Below, in pieces: positions 33,623-42,302 of a stretch of DNA of 64,000 nucleotides. The stretch is taken from NCBI RefSeq assembly GCF_000717595.1, contig NZ_JNZO01000022.1, positions 1 through 64,000 of the forward strand, written 5' to 3'. Under the pieces are notes generated by a model. The model saw only the letters and a list, made by a program, of their open reading frames with translations, was not told the origin of the DNA and made no database searches. Position 1 is the stretch's first letter. Each line of letters opens with the position of its first letter. The DNA comes from Streptomyces flavochromogenes. Lineage in GTDB: Bacteria > Actinomycetota > Actinomycetes > Streptomycetales > Streptomycetaceae. A program made the translations under genes and the position numbers.

Positions 33623-35113
33623 TCAGACCTTCGCCGGCTCCGGCTCCCGTTCCGGCGTCGGGCCGCCCGTCGCCACCGTCACCTCGGCCGGTGCCGCCTC
33701 CGTGTCCACGTCGAACTCCTCCAGGAGTTCCTTGCTGAAGCCCCAGAAGTACGTCGCCACGAAGCCGGCCAGGTAGCCGACGAGCAGGCCGCCCGCGTAG
33801 ATCGCGATCGTCTCGCCCAGCCCCTTGTCGCCGTCGAGGAGGGGGAAGAGGGCCCAGCCCGAGGGGCCGATCGCCGTCGAGCCGACCGTGTCGCCCAGCA
33901 TGCTGAAGAGGCCGATGAAGCCGCCGCCGAAGGCGCCGCCCACGCAGGCCGTGATGAACGGGCGGCCCAGGGGGAGCGAGACGCCGTAGATGAGGGGCTC
34001 GCCGACGCCCAGGAAGCCGGCCGGTAGCGCCGACTTGATGGTGCGGCGGATCGAGCCGTTGCGCGGGAGCTTCAGGTAGACGGCCATCGCCGCGCCGACC
34101 TGGCCCGCGCCCGCCATCGCCAGGATGGGGAGGAGGACCGTGTAGCCCTGCTGCTCGATGAGCGTGGTGTGGATCGGGATGAGGGCCTGGTGCAGGCCCA
34201 GCATGACGAGGGGCAGGAAGAGGCCGCCGAGGAGGAAGCCGGCTCCGGCGCCCGCGTTCGCGAGGAGCCAGTCGGCGAACGTGCCGATGGCGGTGGAGAT
34301 CTCACCGGCCACGAACATCAGGCCGAAGATCGTGACCAGGCCCGAGACCAGGACCGTCAGGGTCGGGGTGACCAGGACGTCGAGGGACTCCGGCACCCAG
34401 CGGCGGCACCACTTCTCCACGTACACCGCGAGGATCGCCGCGCCGAGCGCGCCGAGGACACCGCCCTGGCCGGGGGAGAGCGTCTGGCCGAAGGCGTCGA
34501 TCTTGGCGACGCCGGGGAAGACGATGATCGCCGCGACCGCGCCGCCGAGGATCGCGGTACCGCCGAACTCCTTCGCCGTGTTGTAGCCGACGAACACCGC
34601 GATGAGGGCCATGAAGCCGCTCGCCATCGCCGCGAGCGCCGGGGTGACGCCGGGCAGCCAGCCGAGGTTGATCAGCAGGCCGTTGAGGCCGGCGATGATG
34701 CCGCAGCCGATGAGCGCGGGGATCAGCGGGACGAAGATGTTCGCGATCCGGCGGAGGAAGAGCTTGAAGGGGGTGGCGTTCCTCTCCTTCTGCGCCGCCT
34801 TCAGGGCCGCGCCCTGCGCGGCGAGGTCCTCCGCCGAGTGCGTGGGCTGCGGGGCCGCCGCCACCAGTGCCTCGATCTCCGGGGTCACGCGGGCGACGGT
34901 GCCCGGGCCGAGGACGATCTGGTACGTGTCGTCCTCCACCACACCCATCACGGCGGGCAGTGCCTTGAGGGCCTCGTCCTGGACGAGCGAGCGGTCGCGC
35001 AGGCCCAGCCGGAGGCGGGTCATGCAGTGGGCCACGGAGCCGATGTTCTCGGCGCCGCCGACGAGGGGGAGGATCGCGGCGGCGATGGCGCGGTTCTTGT
35101 CGTCTGTGCTCAT
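33623..35113 (-). CDS. murP: PTS EIIBC permease, probably N-acetylmuramic acid-specific (MurP-like)
   Basis: 496 aa. Residues 1-90 are an EIIB domain with the phosphorylated Cys in SVAHCMTRLRLGLRD; residues about 115-480 are an EIIC membrane domain of the glucose/sucrose superfamily (IFVPLIPALIGCGIIAGLNG, and GVGEPLIYGVSLPLGRPFIT with the substrate-site Glu). EIIA is absent, as in E. coli MurP, so phosphate must come from a separate EIIA such as Crr. It imports a sugar and phosphorylates it at C6. It is the last gene of rpiR-murQ-PTS, and the murQ partner makes MurNAc the likely substrate; GlcNAc or sucrose-type specificity is not excluded. Confidence 0.8.
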   Translation of the reverse strand: MSTDDKNRAIAAAILPLVGGAENIGSVAHCMTRLRLGLRDRSLVQDEALKALPAVMGVVEDDTYQIVLGPGTVARVTPEIEALVAAAPQPTHSAEDLAAQGAALKAAQKERNATPFKLFLRRIANIFVPLIPALIGCGIIAGLNGLLINLGWLPGVTPALAAMASGFMALIAVFVGYNTAKEFGGTAILGGAVAAIIVFPGVAKIDAFGQTLSPGQGGVLGALGAAILAVYVEKWCRRWVPESLDVLVTPTLTVLVSGLVTIFGLMFVAGEISTAIGTFADWLLANAGAGAGFLLGGLFLPLVMLGLHQALIPIHTTLIEQQGYTVLLPILAMAGAGQVGAAMAVYLKLPRNGSIRRTIKSALPAGFLGVGEPLIYGVSLPLGRPFITACVGGAFGGGFIGLFSMLGDTVGSTAIGPSGWALFPLLDGDKGLGETIAIYAGGLLVGYLAGFVATYFWGFSKELLEEFDVDTEAAPAEVTVATGGPTPEREPEPAKV

Positions 35114-35161
35114 GGTGCGGTGGTGCCTTGCTGTGAGGGGTGCCTCTGGGGGGTGAGGGGG

Positions 35162-36097
35162 TTACGGAGTGGGGCCGGTCGCGTGCAGCGCCGCACGCAG
35201 GTGGCCCTGGGAGACCTTCAGCCGCTCGGCGGCCGTGGGGGCGTCGATGTCGGCGAGGATCATGAGGATCGCGTTCTTCACCTCGCCGTCGGCGGCGGCG
35301 AGGGCGGTCTCGATCTGCTCGTCCGGTGCGCCGGTGGCCAGGGCGACGATCCGCCGCGAGCGGGCCTGGAGCTTCTCGTTGGAGGCGCGGACGTCGACCA
35401 TCAGGTTTCCGTACGTCTTGCCGAGCCGGATCATCGTGATGGTCGAGATCATGTTGAGGACGAGCTTCTGGGCGGTGCCCGCCTTGAGCCGGGTCGAGCC
35501 GGTGAGCAGCTCCGGGCCGGGGACGACCTCGATGCCGTGCTCGGCGGCGGCGGCGAGCGCGCTGTCCTCGTTGCAGGAGAGGCCGATGGTGAGCGCGCCC
35601 CGTGCGCGGGCGTGCTCGACGGCACCGATGGCGTACGGGGTACGGCCGGAGGCGGAGATGCCGACGACGGTGTCGTCCGCGGTGACGCCGAGCGAGGTGA
35701 GGTCCTCGGCGGCCAGTTCCCTGGAGTCCTCGGCGCCTTCGACGGCCTTGACCATGGCGGAGGGGCCGCCCGCGATGAGGCCGACGACCTCGCTCGGGTC
35801 GGTGTTGAAGGTGGGCGGGCACTCGCTGGCGTCGAGGACGCCGAGGCGGCCCGCGGTGCCGGCGCCCATGTAGATGAGGCGGCCGCCGCGGGCCATGCGC
35901 TCGGCGGTGGCGTCGATGGCGGCGGCGATGGCGGGGAGCTGCCGGGCGACGGCGGTGGGGACGGTGGCGTCCTCGCCGTTCATGAGCGCCGCGATCTCGG
36001 CGGTGGGGAGCTGGTCGATCTCGGCCAGTTCCGGACGGAACGCTTCGGTGGTGAGGGTGGCCAGCTGGGCGCGGAGTTCGGAGTACGTAGCAGACAC
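35162..36097 (-). CDS. murQ: N-acetylmuramic acid 6-phosphate etherase
   Basis: Cleaves the lactyl ether of MurNAc-6-phosphate to give GlcNAc-6-phosphate and D-lactate, feeding peptidoglycan sugars into NagA. 311 aa with one SIS domain: GRLIYMGAGTAGRLGVLDAS, PPTFNTDPSEVVGLIAGG (active-site region), GISASGRTPYAIGAVEHARA and RLKAGTAQKLVLNMISTITM. Length and motifs are those of MurQ. It starts 26 bp after the rpiR stop and ends 48 bp before the PTS gene, so the three form one operon. Confidence 0.95.
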   Translation of the reverse strand: MSATYSELRAQLATLTTEAFRPELAEIDQLPTAEIAALMNGEDATVPTAVARQLPAIAAAIDATAERMARGGRLIYMGAGTAGRLGVLDASECPPTFNTDPSEVVGLIAGGPSAMVKAVEGAEDSRELAAEDLTSLGVTADDTVVGISASGRTPYAIGAVEHARARGALTIGLSCNEDSALAAAAEHGIEVVPGPELLTGSTRLKAGTAQKLVLNMISTITMIRLGKTYGNLMVDVRASNEKLQARSRRIVALATGAPDEQIETALAAADGEVKNAILMILADIDAPTAAERLKVSQGHLRAALHATGPTP

Positions 36098-36123
36098 GTG
36101 CGGCTCTTTCGGTGCTGTGGTCG

Positions 36124-37041
36124 TCAGCGGGTGCGGGGTGAGTGGCGGTGGGCCAGGGCTTCGTACGAGGCGGCGAGGGCAGGGGCCGCCGTCTCGTACG
36201 TACGCTGTGTGACACAGGTGAACAGGCAGTCCACGACCAGGAGTTGGCTGGTCCGGGACGACATGGCCGCGGGGCGCAGTTCGCTCTCGCGGGCGGTGGA
36301 GGTGGTGAGGACGTGGTCGGCGTACTGCGTGACCGGCCCGTCCGGGCGGCCGGTGATCGCGACCGTCGTCGCCCCGTGGTCGAAGGCGACCCGGAGCGGT
36401 TCTATGACGTCGCCGGTCGAGCCGGAGTGGGTGATGGCGATGGCGACGTCGCCGGAGCGGAGCTGCACGGCGTTGGTGACGGCGAGGTGCGGGTCGCTGT
36501 GGGCGTGCGCGATGAGGCCGATGCGGAGGAGTTTCTGGCCGAGGTCCTGGGCGACGAGGCCGGACGCGCCGATGCCGTAGATGTCGATGCGGCGTGCGGT
36601 GGCCAGGGCGGCGACGGCCGCGCCGAGCTGGACGGTGTCGAGTCCGGCGGCGGTGTCGGCGAGGGTCTGCTGCTCGTCGTAGGCGAGCTTGGCGACGACG
36701 TCGGCGATCGGGTCGTCGACGGCGATGTCGGCGGTGACGGCGGGTGCGCGGCCGGACTGCTGCTGGGCGGCGAGCCCGGCGAGGGCGAGCCGGAGGTCGC
36801 GATAGCCGGGGTAGCCGAGGAGGCGGGCGGTGCGGACGACGGTCGCCTCGCTGGTGCCGGTGAGCTCGGCGAGGCCGGTGACCGTGAGCGCGGCGCAGCC
36901 GGCGGGGTCTCCGGCGACGGCTTCGGCGACCCGCTGCATCGAGCGGGTCATGGACGGCGCGAGGGTCCGTACCTTGGCCGCGAGCGCGGCGGGGGCGGGG
37001 GGCGCGTCGCCCGTGAAACTTTCCTTCACTTCATTGGTCAC
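36124..37041 (-). CDS. RpiR/MurR family transcriptional regulator
   Basis: 305 aa from GTG 37041. It has an N-terminal RpiR helix-turn-helix (AALTVTGLAELTGTSEATVV, RTARLLGYPGYRDLRLALAG) and a C-terminal SIS sugar-phosphate domain (RRIDIYGIGASGLVAQDLGQ, SGDVAIAITHSGSTGDVIEP). The operon partner murQ suggests that MurNAc-6-phosphate is the ligand, as for E. coli MurR. Autoregulation through the dyad just upstream is likely. An in-frame second GTG four codons in is a possible alternative start. Confidence 0.9.
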   Translation of the reverse strand: MTNEVKESFTGDAPPAPAALAAKVRTLAPSMTRSMQRVAEAVAGDPAGCAALTVTGLAELTGTSEATVVRTARLLGYPGYRDLRLALAGLAAQQQSGRAPAVTADIAVDDPIADVVAKLAYDEQQTLADTAAGLDTVQLGAAVAALATARRIDIYGIGASGLVAQDLGQKLLRIGLIAHAHSDPHLAVTNAVQLRSGDVAIAITHSGSTGDVIEPLRVAFDHGATTVAITGRPDGPVTQYADHVLTTSTARESELRPAAMSSRTSQLLVVDCLFTCVTQRTYETAAPALAASYEALAHRHSPRTR

Positions 37042-37045
37042 ATCT

Positions 37046-37058
37046 GAAAGATACTTTC
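37046..37058. promoter_or_regulatory. Probable RpiR operator
   Basis: GAAAG-ATA-CTTTC, an inverted repeat with 5-bp arms, lies 5 bp before the rpiR start and would overlap its transcript start. It is AT-richer than its surroundings. Confidence 0.5.
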
Positions 37059-37152
37059 GGAGGGGTGGTGCGACAAGACCCCGTCGGTCCCGGATCGGGG
37101 CGGGGCCTTCGGCCCTTCGCGAGGTGCGCTCGCCACGGGTGACAATGGGTGC

Positions 37153-37509
37153 ATGGACGACATCGACCCCGTGGAGCAGGCGCTGCACGCCGCCCGCGCC
37201 CTGGTACTGGCCGACCTGGTGGCCCGCGAGGTCGCCGCTGCCGAGGTGGTGTCGATGGTGGAGGACGCGGTGACCCACCGGCGCTGGTGGGTCGAGCAGT
37301 GGCCCGAGGGCCTGACGTTCGTCGCCGGTCTCGTCGCACAGGACGTCCAGGACGCCCTGCTCGAACGGTACGGCCGCTGGCCCCTCTGCCCGGTCTGCTC
37401 CACCGGTGACCCGCACGCCCTGGACGTGGAGCCCGAGCTGGGGCCGGACCCGCACTGGGTCTGCGGGAAGCAGGGTGTCGTGGTCGCGCCGGTGGGCGGT
37501 CTGGAATGA
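37153..37509 (+). CDS. Conserved hypothetical protein with zinc-ribbon-like Cys/His motif
   Basis: 118 aa, no named family that I recognise with confidence. The N-terminal half is helical (EQALHAARALVLADLVAREV); the C-terminal half has C-P-V-C, then H and a further C (WPLCPVCSTGDPHALDV, HWVCGKQGV), a possible zinc site. It precedes the DUF4031 gene by 13 bp on the same strand, so the two are probably co-transcribed, as in other Streptomyces. Function unknown. Confidence 0.75.
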   Translation: MDDIDPVEQALHAARALVLADLVAREVAAAEVVSMVEDAVTHRRWWVEQWPEGLTFVAGLVAQDVQDALLERYGRWPLCPVCSTGDPHALDVEPELGPDPHWVCGKQGVVVAPVGGLE

Positions 37510-37522
37510 GGAGCGCAGGCCG

Positions 37523-37792
37523 GTGACCCTCTACATCGACCCGCCCACCTGGCCGGGGCACGGCCGCATGTGGTCGCACCTGGTCAGCGACGTCTCCTTC
37601 GAGGAACTGCACACCTTCGCCGCCTCGATCGGCGCCCCGGCCCGGGCCTTCGAGCGGGACCACTACGACATACCCTCCGACCGGTACGCGGACGCCGTGG
37701 CCGGCGGTGCGGTCGAGGTCGGATCGAAGGAACTGCTGCGGCGCCTCACGGCGGCCGGACTCCGTCGGCCGAAGAGCCGACCGGCGCCCTGA
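37523..37792 (+). CDS. DUF4031 domain protein
   Basis: 89 aa from GTG 37523, which follows GAGGAG. The whole protein is the DUF4031 domain: TLYIDPPTWPGHGRMWSHLV, SFEELHTFAASIGAPARAF, DHYDIPSDRYADAVAGGAVE. The conserved D, W, H, H-Y-D and P residues suggest an active or metal site, but no activity is known. It is co-directional with the zinc-ribbon-like protein just upstream. Confidence 0.85.
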   Translation: MTLYIDPPTWPGHGRMWSHLVSDVSFEELHTFAASIGAPARAFERDHYDIPSDRYADAVAGGAVEVGSKELLRRLTAAGLRRPKSRPAP

Positions 37793-37860
37793 GGGCCCGC
37801 AGGTGCGGGATCCGACGTCGGCGTGAGGCGTACGGGCCGGACGGCGGGCGGGGCCGCGGG

Positions 37861-38394
37861 TCAGGCGACGTGGGACGCGATGGCGCGGGCGCAGGCCAGC
37901 GATTCGGTGTGGGTGGTGTCGACCTCCACGTCGTAGTCGACGCCCTGGTGCACGATGTCCGCCTGCTTCGCGGCCATTCCGGCGACCCGGTCCCCGCGTG
38001 CGATCTCGCGGCCCTCGGCGACCGCGCTGTCGCACCGGACGCCGACCCAGAGCACGTCGAGGTCGCCGACGAAGGTCCGCCAGCGGTCCTGGGCGGCCGC
38101 TCCGCTCAGGAAGACGTCGTCGATGATGACGCGGGCGCCGGCGCGGGCCATGGTGACGACACCCCGGGCCCAGGCGCCTTCGAGGGCGCGGAAGTCGGCG
38201 CCGATGTTCACTCCGCCGTCGGCGTCGAACTCGATGCCGTCGTCGGAGCTCTGCATCCTGAGGGGCATCGCGTCGATGAGCGAGTCGACTCCGAACGCGA
38301 GCCAGGGGTCGGGGAGTACGGCCTGGAGGCATCGCACGATGCCGGACTTCCCCGCGCTGGAACCGCCGTTGAGGATGATCATCTGTGTGGTCAC
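37861..38394 (-). CDS. cpt: Chloramphenicol 3-O-phosphotransferase
   Basis: Transfers phosphate from ATP to the C3 hydroxyl of chloramphenicol, which inactivates it. 177 aa from GTG 38394, like the 178-aa enzyme of S. venezuelae, which it appears to match closely along its length. The P-loop is GGSSAGKS (residues 10-17), and D37 in [13 protein letters not shown] is at the position of the catalytic Asp-37 of the prototype; the lid region holds [13 protein letters not shown]. It is followed on the same strand (upstream in transcription) by a Cml/Cmx-like MFS gene, suggesting a resistance pair. Confidence 0.92.
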   Translation of the reverse strand: MTTQMIILNGGSSAGKSGIVRCLQAVLPDPWLAFGVDSLIDAMPLRMQSSDDGIEFDADGGVNIGADFRALEGAWARGVVTMARAGARVIIDDVFLSGAAAQDRWRTFVGDLDVLWVGVRCDSAVAEGREIARGDRVAGMAAKQADIVHQGVDYDVEVDTTHTESLACARAIASHVA

Positions 38395-38489
38395 CGCGCC
38401 ACCGTACGGCGGTGACGGCGCCGTACGAAGGGGATTTCCGCCGCCGCCCCGACGGGGTGGTGTCGGCGGGACGGGATCGCGGGACGGGG

Positions 38490-39794
38490 TCAGCGGGACA
38501 GGGACGACACGGCCTTCTCGGTCTGCGGGGTGCCGGAGGCCACCACACGGGACGGGGACCTGTGGAGCTTCAGGGCCACCGCGGCCGTCGCCAGGCCGAC
38601 GACGGTCATCGCCGCGCCCGCCCAGGCCGTCGAGGCGAAGCCGAGGCCCGCGTCGATGACCGTGCCGCCGAGCCAGGGGCCGCCCGTGTTGCCGAGGTTG
38701 AAGGCGGCGGTGGTGGTGGCGCCCGCGAGGGTGGGGGCCGCTCCCGCGACGTTGAACATGCGGGCGTTGAGCGCCGGGGCCGTGAAGAAGGCGGAGACGC
38801 CGAGGAGGAAGGTCAGGGCGATGGTGGCGACCGGGCTGGACGCGAAGACGGCCAGGGCGACCAGGAAGAGCGTGGAGGCGGCGATGCCGGTCAGCATCAC
38901 GCCGAACAGGTGGGCGTCGGCGACCCGGCCGCCGATCGTCGTACCGATCACCGCGCCGATGCCGAAGAGCCCGAGGACGCCCGAGACCCAGCCCTTGTCG
39001 AGGCCGGACACGTCGGTGAGCAGCGGGGCCAGGTAGGAGAAGGCGCAGAAGACGCCACCCGCCGCGAGGGCGGTGACGACGATCGACAGGAGGACCTGGC
39101 GGTCGCGGTAGATGGCGACCTCGCTCGTGAGGCGGGGCTTCGTCTCGGGGAGGGGGATGCGGGGGATGCGGGTCACCACGCCGACGAGGGCGATCGCGGA
39201 CGCGAGGCCGACCGCCCAGAAAGCGGAGCGCCAGCCGAGGTGCTCGCCGAGGAACGCGCCGGCCGGGACGCCGAGGACGTTGGCGATGGAGAGGCCGCCG
39301 ATCATGACGGCCATGGCGCGGGCGCGTGAGCCGACCGGGACCATCGCGATGGCCACCGCCGCGCCGACCGCCCAGAATCCGGCGCAGGCGAGGGCGCTGA
39401 TGACGCGGGAGGCGAAGAGGACCGCGTAATTGGGTGCGAGGGCGCCGGCTATCTGGCCGAGGCCGAAGACGGTGATGAGGGCGATGAGGGTGGTCTTGCG
39501 GGGGAGCCGCAGGGTGGCGACGGCGAGCAGCGGCGCGCCGACGACCATGCCGATCGCGAAGGCGGAGATGAGCAGCCCGGCATGGGGGATGGAGACGTTC
39601 ATGTCCTCCGCGATGGCCGGCAGCAGTCCGGAGAGCATGAACTCGCTCGTGCCGAGCGCGAAGACGGACAGGCCGAGGATGTAGACGGCCAGTGGCATGC
39701 GGGTGGCGGATCCGGTGCTCGCCGCGGGGGGCTCGGGGGCCGGTGCGGCGGGCTCGGGAGCGGGTGTCGTGGGCTCGGCGGAGGAAGACGGCAT
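38490..39794 (-). CDS. MFS transporter, Cml/Cmx chloramphenicol-efflux-like (12 TMS)
   Basis: 434 aa from ATG 39794; an upstream start is possible but gives only a Pro-rich tail. Twelve membrane helices. The first is [20 protein letters not shown] with [12 protein letters not shown], the signature of the Cml/Cmx/AraJ-like drug:H+ antiporters that export chloramphenicol in Streptomyces and Corynebacterium. Motif A is present in [20 protein letters not shown]. It sits 95 bp from cpt in the same direction. The drug specificity is inferred from family and neighbour; purine/arabinose-type exporters share the fold. Confidence 0.83.
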   Translation of the reverse strand: MPSSSAEPTTPAPEPAAPAPEPPAASTGSATRMPLAVYILGLSVFALGTSEFMLSGLLPAIAEDMNVSIPHAGLLISAFAIGMVVGAPLLAVATLRLPRKTTLIALITVFGLGQIAGALAPNYAVLFASRVISALACAGFWAVGAAVAIAMVPVGSRARAMAVMIGGLSIANVLGVPAGAFLGEHLGWRSAFWAVGLASAIALVGVVTRIPRIPLPETKPRLTSEVAIYRDRQVLLSIVVTALAAGGVFCAFSYLAPLLTDVSGLDKGWVSGVLGLFGIGAVIGTTIGGRVADAHLFGVMLTGIAASTLFLVALAVFASSPVATIALTFLLGVSAFFTAPALNARMFNVAGAAPTLAGATTTAAFNLGNTGGPWLGGTVIDAGLGFASTAWAGAAMTVVGLATAAVALKLHRSPSRVVASGTPQTEKAVSSLSR

Positions 39795-39908
39795 GACATG
39801 GGTCAACCTGGGGTTTGTGCCTGTCATTCCCGGGTCGCCGGGGGTCTCGGTATGCGGACGGATGCCGCCCGGCGGCGCTGTGACGCCCGGTGACGGCATG
39901 ATTCCGCG

Positions 39909-40601
39909 TTACGGTGCGGCCTCGGCACACGCGGTTCCGGGCGTGTCCGTCAGTTCGGCGAGTTCGCGTTCCAGGTTCTCCCGCGCCCTCTCCTCCCAGA
40001 CCGCCGCCCCGTAGGGCGTACGGAAGAGGCGGGGGAGTCCGAGGAGCTGGCGGAGGATCGCGGCGCGGCCTTCTCGGAAGGCGCCGTCGGGGACGAAGCC
40101 GTACTCCTCGCGGACCGCGGCCACATACCCCCCGTACGTATCGGGGTCGGTCGCCAGGATGGCGAGGTCCGCGTCGCAGAGCGTCTCGCCGTTCAGGTCG
40201 CCGGGGGCGGGGTCGTGCGTGATCGTCAGGCGGACCAGGCGGGCGACCTCCGCGACCTCGTGCGGGGTGAGTCCGGCCTCGGTGAGCGCCTTCTCGGCGA
40301 GGACCGCCGAGCGTTCCTCGTTCTCGGAGCGGTCGGGGCGGTAGACCGCGTCGTGGAACCAGGCCGCGAGCCGCACGAGCTCCAACTCCCCGCCCTCACC
40401 GCCCTGGTCGGCGAGTTCGTCGATGCGGGTGAGGACCGCCCGGAGGTGGTCGACCGTGTGGTAGCGGCGCTGCGGCTCGGCCCAGCGGGCCAGCAGGTTG
40501 CGGCCGTACGGGGCGGGGTCGGGGCCCTCGCGGCCGGCGCGGGCGGCGTGCAGGGTGGAGTTCCAGCGCTGGAGCAGCTCGGGGTGTTCCTCGGCGGTCA
40601 T
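39909..40601 (-). CDS. HD-domain-like hydrolase
   Basis: 230 aa from ATG 40601. It has [18 protein letters not shown] (first His), [20 protein letters not shown] (HD pair and motif), [20 protein letters not shown] (later His and Asp), the arrangement of small predicted metal-dependent phosphohydrolases. The substrate, perhaps a nucleotide, is unknown. It is separated from the MFS genes on both sides by regulatory spacers and looks like a single-gene unit. Confidence 0.8.
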   Translation of the reverse strand: MTAEEHPELLQRWNSTLHAARAGREGPDPAPYGRNLLARWAEPQRRYHTVDHLRAVLTRIDELADQGGEGGELELVRLAAWFHDAVYRPDRSENEERSAVLAEKALTEAGLTPHEVAEVARLVRLTITHDPAPGDLNGETLCDADLAILATDPDTYGGYVAAVREEYGFVPDGAFREGRAAILRQLLGLPRLFRTPYGAAVWEERARENLERELAELTDTPGTACAEAAP

Positions 40602-40678
40602 GGAGGCATTCTGCCCGGCGCGCGGGCCGGAAGGCGCGCTTCCCCCGTGTCCTCGGAAGGGCTTTCCTCTCACTCTTA

Positions 40679-40697
40679 CATACCCCCCATGGGTATG
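40679..40697. promoter_or_regulatory. CsoR/CstR-like operator 1
   Basis: CATACCC-CCCAT-GGGTATG, a perfect 7-bp inverted repeat with the C-tract/G-tract and ATA ends typical of CsoR-family operators. It lies 91 bp before the downstream MFS gene. Confidence 0.6.
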
Positions 40698-40716
40698 CTA
40701 CGGTGCTCCGCACAGG

Positions 40717-40731
40717 TACCCCCTAGGGGTA
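40717..40731. promoter_or_regulatory. CsoR/CstR-like operator 2
   Basis: TACCCC-CTA-GGGGTA, a second site of the same kind. Its centre is 36 bp from that of the first, so two repressor tetramers would sit side by side over the promoter. Confidence 0.6.
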
Positions 40732-40787
40732 TGCCCCGAGTTCCGGTCGGACCGCTCGGGGACCGCAGCGAGTGAAGGGTCAGGGCA

Positions 40788-42224
40788 ATGTCAACCGTCA
40801 ATCCCCGGCGCTGGTGGGCACTTGTCGTGCTCGCCGCCGCACAGTTCATGGTCATCATGGACACGTCGATCATCGGGGTCGCGCTCCCCGAGATGCAGAA
40901 GGACCTGGGCTTCTCGCAGAGCGAGCTCCAGTGGATCTTCAACGCCTACGTGATCGTCTTCGGCGGCCTCCTGCTCCTCGGCGGACGCCTCTCCGACCTC
41001 GTCGGAGCCCGCAAGATCTTTGTCGCCGGCTGGGCGGTCATGATCGCCGGATCGGTGCTGGCCGCCGCCGCGCAGACCGCCTGGGTCGAGATCGCGGGCC
41101 GCGCCGTCCAGGGTGTCGGCGGTGCGCTCATCGCGCCCTCCGCCATGACCCTGCTGATGATCCTCTTCATGCACGACCCGAAGGAGCTCGGCAAGGCGAT
41201 GGCCCTCTACGGTGCCGCCGCCCCGGCCGGCGGCACCGCGGGCGTCTTCCTCGGCGGTGTCTTCACCGAGTGGATGAGCTGGCAGTGGGTCTTCATCATC
41301 TACATCCCGATCGGCCTCGCGACCCTCGCCGCCACCAGGCTCCTCCCGAACGTCGAGTCCCGCCGCGGCTCCGTCGACATCCTCGGCGCCGTCGCCGTCA
41401 CCGCCGGTCTCGCGCTCGCCGTCTTCGCCGTGGTCCGCGCCCCCGAGGTCGGCTGGGGCTCCACCGGCACGATCCTCCAGCTGGCCGGCGCCGCCGCCCT
41501 CCTGGTCCTCTTCTTCGTGATCCAGAAGAGCATCAGCGAGCCGCTCATGCCGCTCAGCGTCTGGCGCGTCCCGCGCCTCGGCTCGGCCAACCTGGCCATG
41601 ACGCTGCTCGGCGCCGCCTGGATCCCGATGTGGTACTTCCTCAACCTGTACCTCCAGCAGGTCCTGGGCTTCGGCGCCTTCGAGTCCGGTGCCGCCCTGC
41701 TCCCGATGACCGTGCTCCTCATGATCTTCATGACGGCCATCACGGCCCGGCTCATGATGAAGGTCGGTGCCAAGCCGCTGATCGCCGGCGGTCTGCTGGT
41801 CCTCGCCGCCGGTCTGGTCTGGCTCGCCGCCGTCCCGCCCACCGGCTCCTTCCTCGTCGACGTCCTCCCGGCCTCGCTGGTCGCCGCGCTCGGCATGTCC
41901 CTCGCCTACATCCCGACGATGATGACCGCCATGTCCGGCGCCCCGCAGGAGCAGGCCGGTCTCGCCTCCGGCATCGTCAACACCACCTACAACGTGGGCT
42001 CCGCGCTCGGTCTCGCCGCGCTGACCGCCGTCGCCATGTCCCAGGGCGCCGACCAGCTCGGCAACCTGCCGAAGCTGACGGACGGCTTCTCGTCCGCCTT
42101 CATCGGCGCCGCGATCATCGCCGCCGTCGGCGGTGTGATCACCCTCCTCGTCATGAAGAGCGACAAGGCGGTCGCGGCCGAGGCCGCCGCCCCCGCGCCG
42201 CAGGGCGAGAAGGTCTCCGCCTGA
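40788..42224 (+). CDS. MFS drug exporter, EmrB/QacA (DHA2, 14 TMS) family
   Basis: 478 aa, 14 predicted membrane helices. Motif D1 is ALVVLAAAQFMVIMDTSIIG with VALPEMQKDLGFS, motif A is GGRLSDLVGARKIFVAGW, and motif C-like GGTAGVFLGGVFTEWMSWQW follows. Proton-driven export of drugs or metabolites is expected. ATG 40788 follows AGGGTC. Two CsoR-like operators lie upstream, which is unusual for this family and hints at induction by copper or reactive sulfur species. A strong hairpin follows the stop. Confidence 0.9.
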   Translation: MSTVNPRRWWALVVLAAAQFMVIMDTSIIGVALPEMQKDLGFSQSELQWIFNAYVIVFGGLLLLGGRLSDLVGARKIFVAGWAVMIAGSVLAAAAQTAWVEIAGRAVQGVGGALIAPSAMTLLMILFMHDPKELGKAMALYGAAAPAGGTAGVFLGGVFTEWMSWQWVFIIYIPIGLATLAATRLLPNVESRRGSVDILGAVAVTAGLALAVFAVVRAPEVGWGSTGTILQLAGAAALLVLFFVIQKSISEPLMPLSVWRVPRLGSANLAMTLLGAAWIPMWYFLNLYLQQVLGFGAFESGAALLPMTVLLMIFMTAITARLMMKVGAKPLIAGGLLVLAAGLVWLAAVPPTGSFLVDVLPASLVAALGMSLAYIPTMMTAMSGAPQEQAGLASGIVNTTYNVGSALGLAALTAVAMSQGADQLGNLPKLTDGFSSAFIGAAIIAAVGGVITLLVMKSDKAVAAEAAAPAPQGEKVSA

Positions 42225-42235
42225 TCCCCGCCCCG

Positions 42236-42281
42236 AAGGGGCCGCCCGATGTCCGCCGCCGGACGTCGGGCGGCCCCTTTT
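42236..42281 (+). terminator. Terminator with U tract after the EmrB/QacA gene
   Basis: A 19-bp stem (arm AAGGGGCCGCCCGATGTCC, one G-U pair), 6-nt loop and TTTT. It ends only 22 bp before the next start codon, so it could act as an attenuator if the genes are co-transcribed. Confidence 0.85.
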
Positions 42282-42302
42282 CCGTACCAGGGAAGGAACG
42301 CC

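Noticed and set aside
33623..37041. dre (DasR) site for the murQ operon
   Set aside because: I looked for TGGTCTAGACCA-like sequences near 36.1 and 37.05 kb and found none with an intact core.
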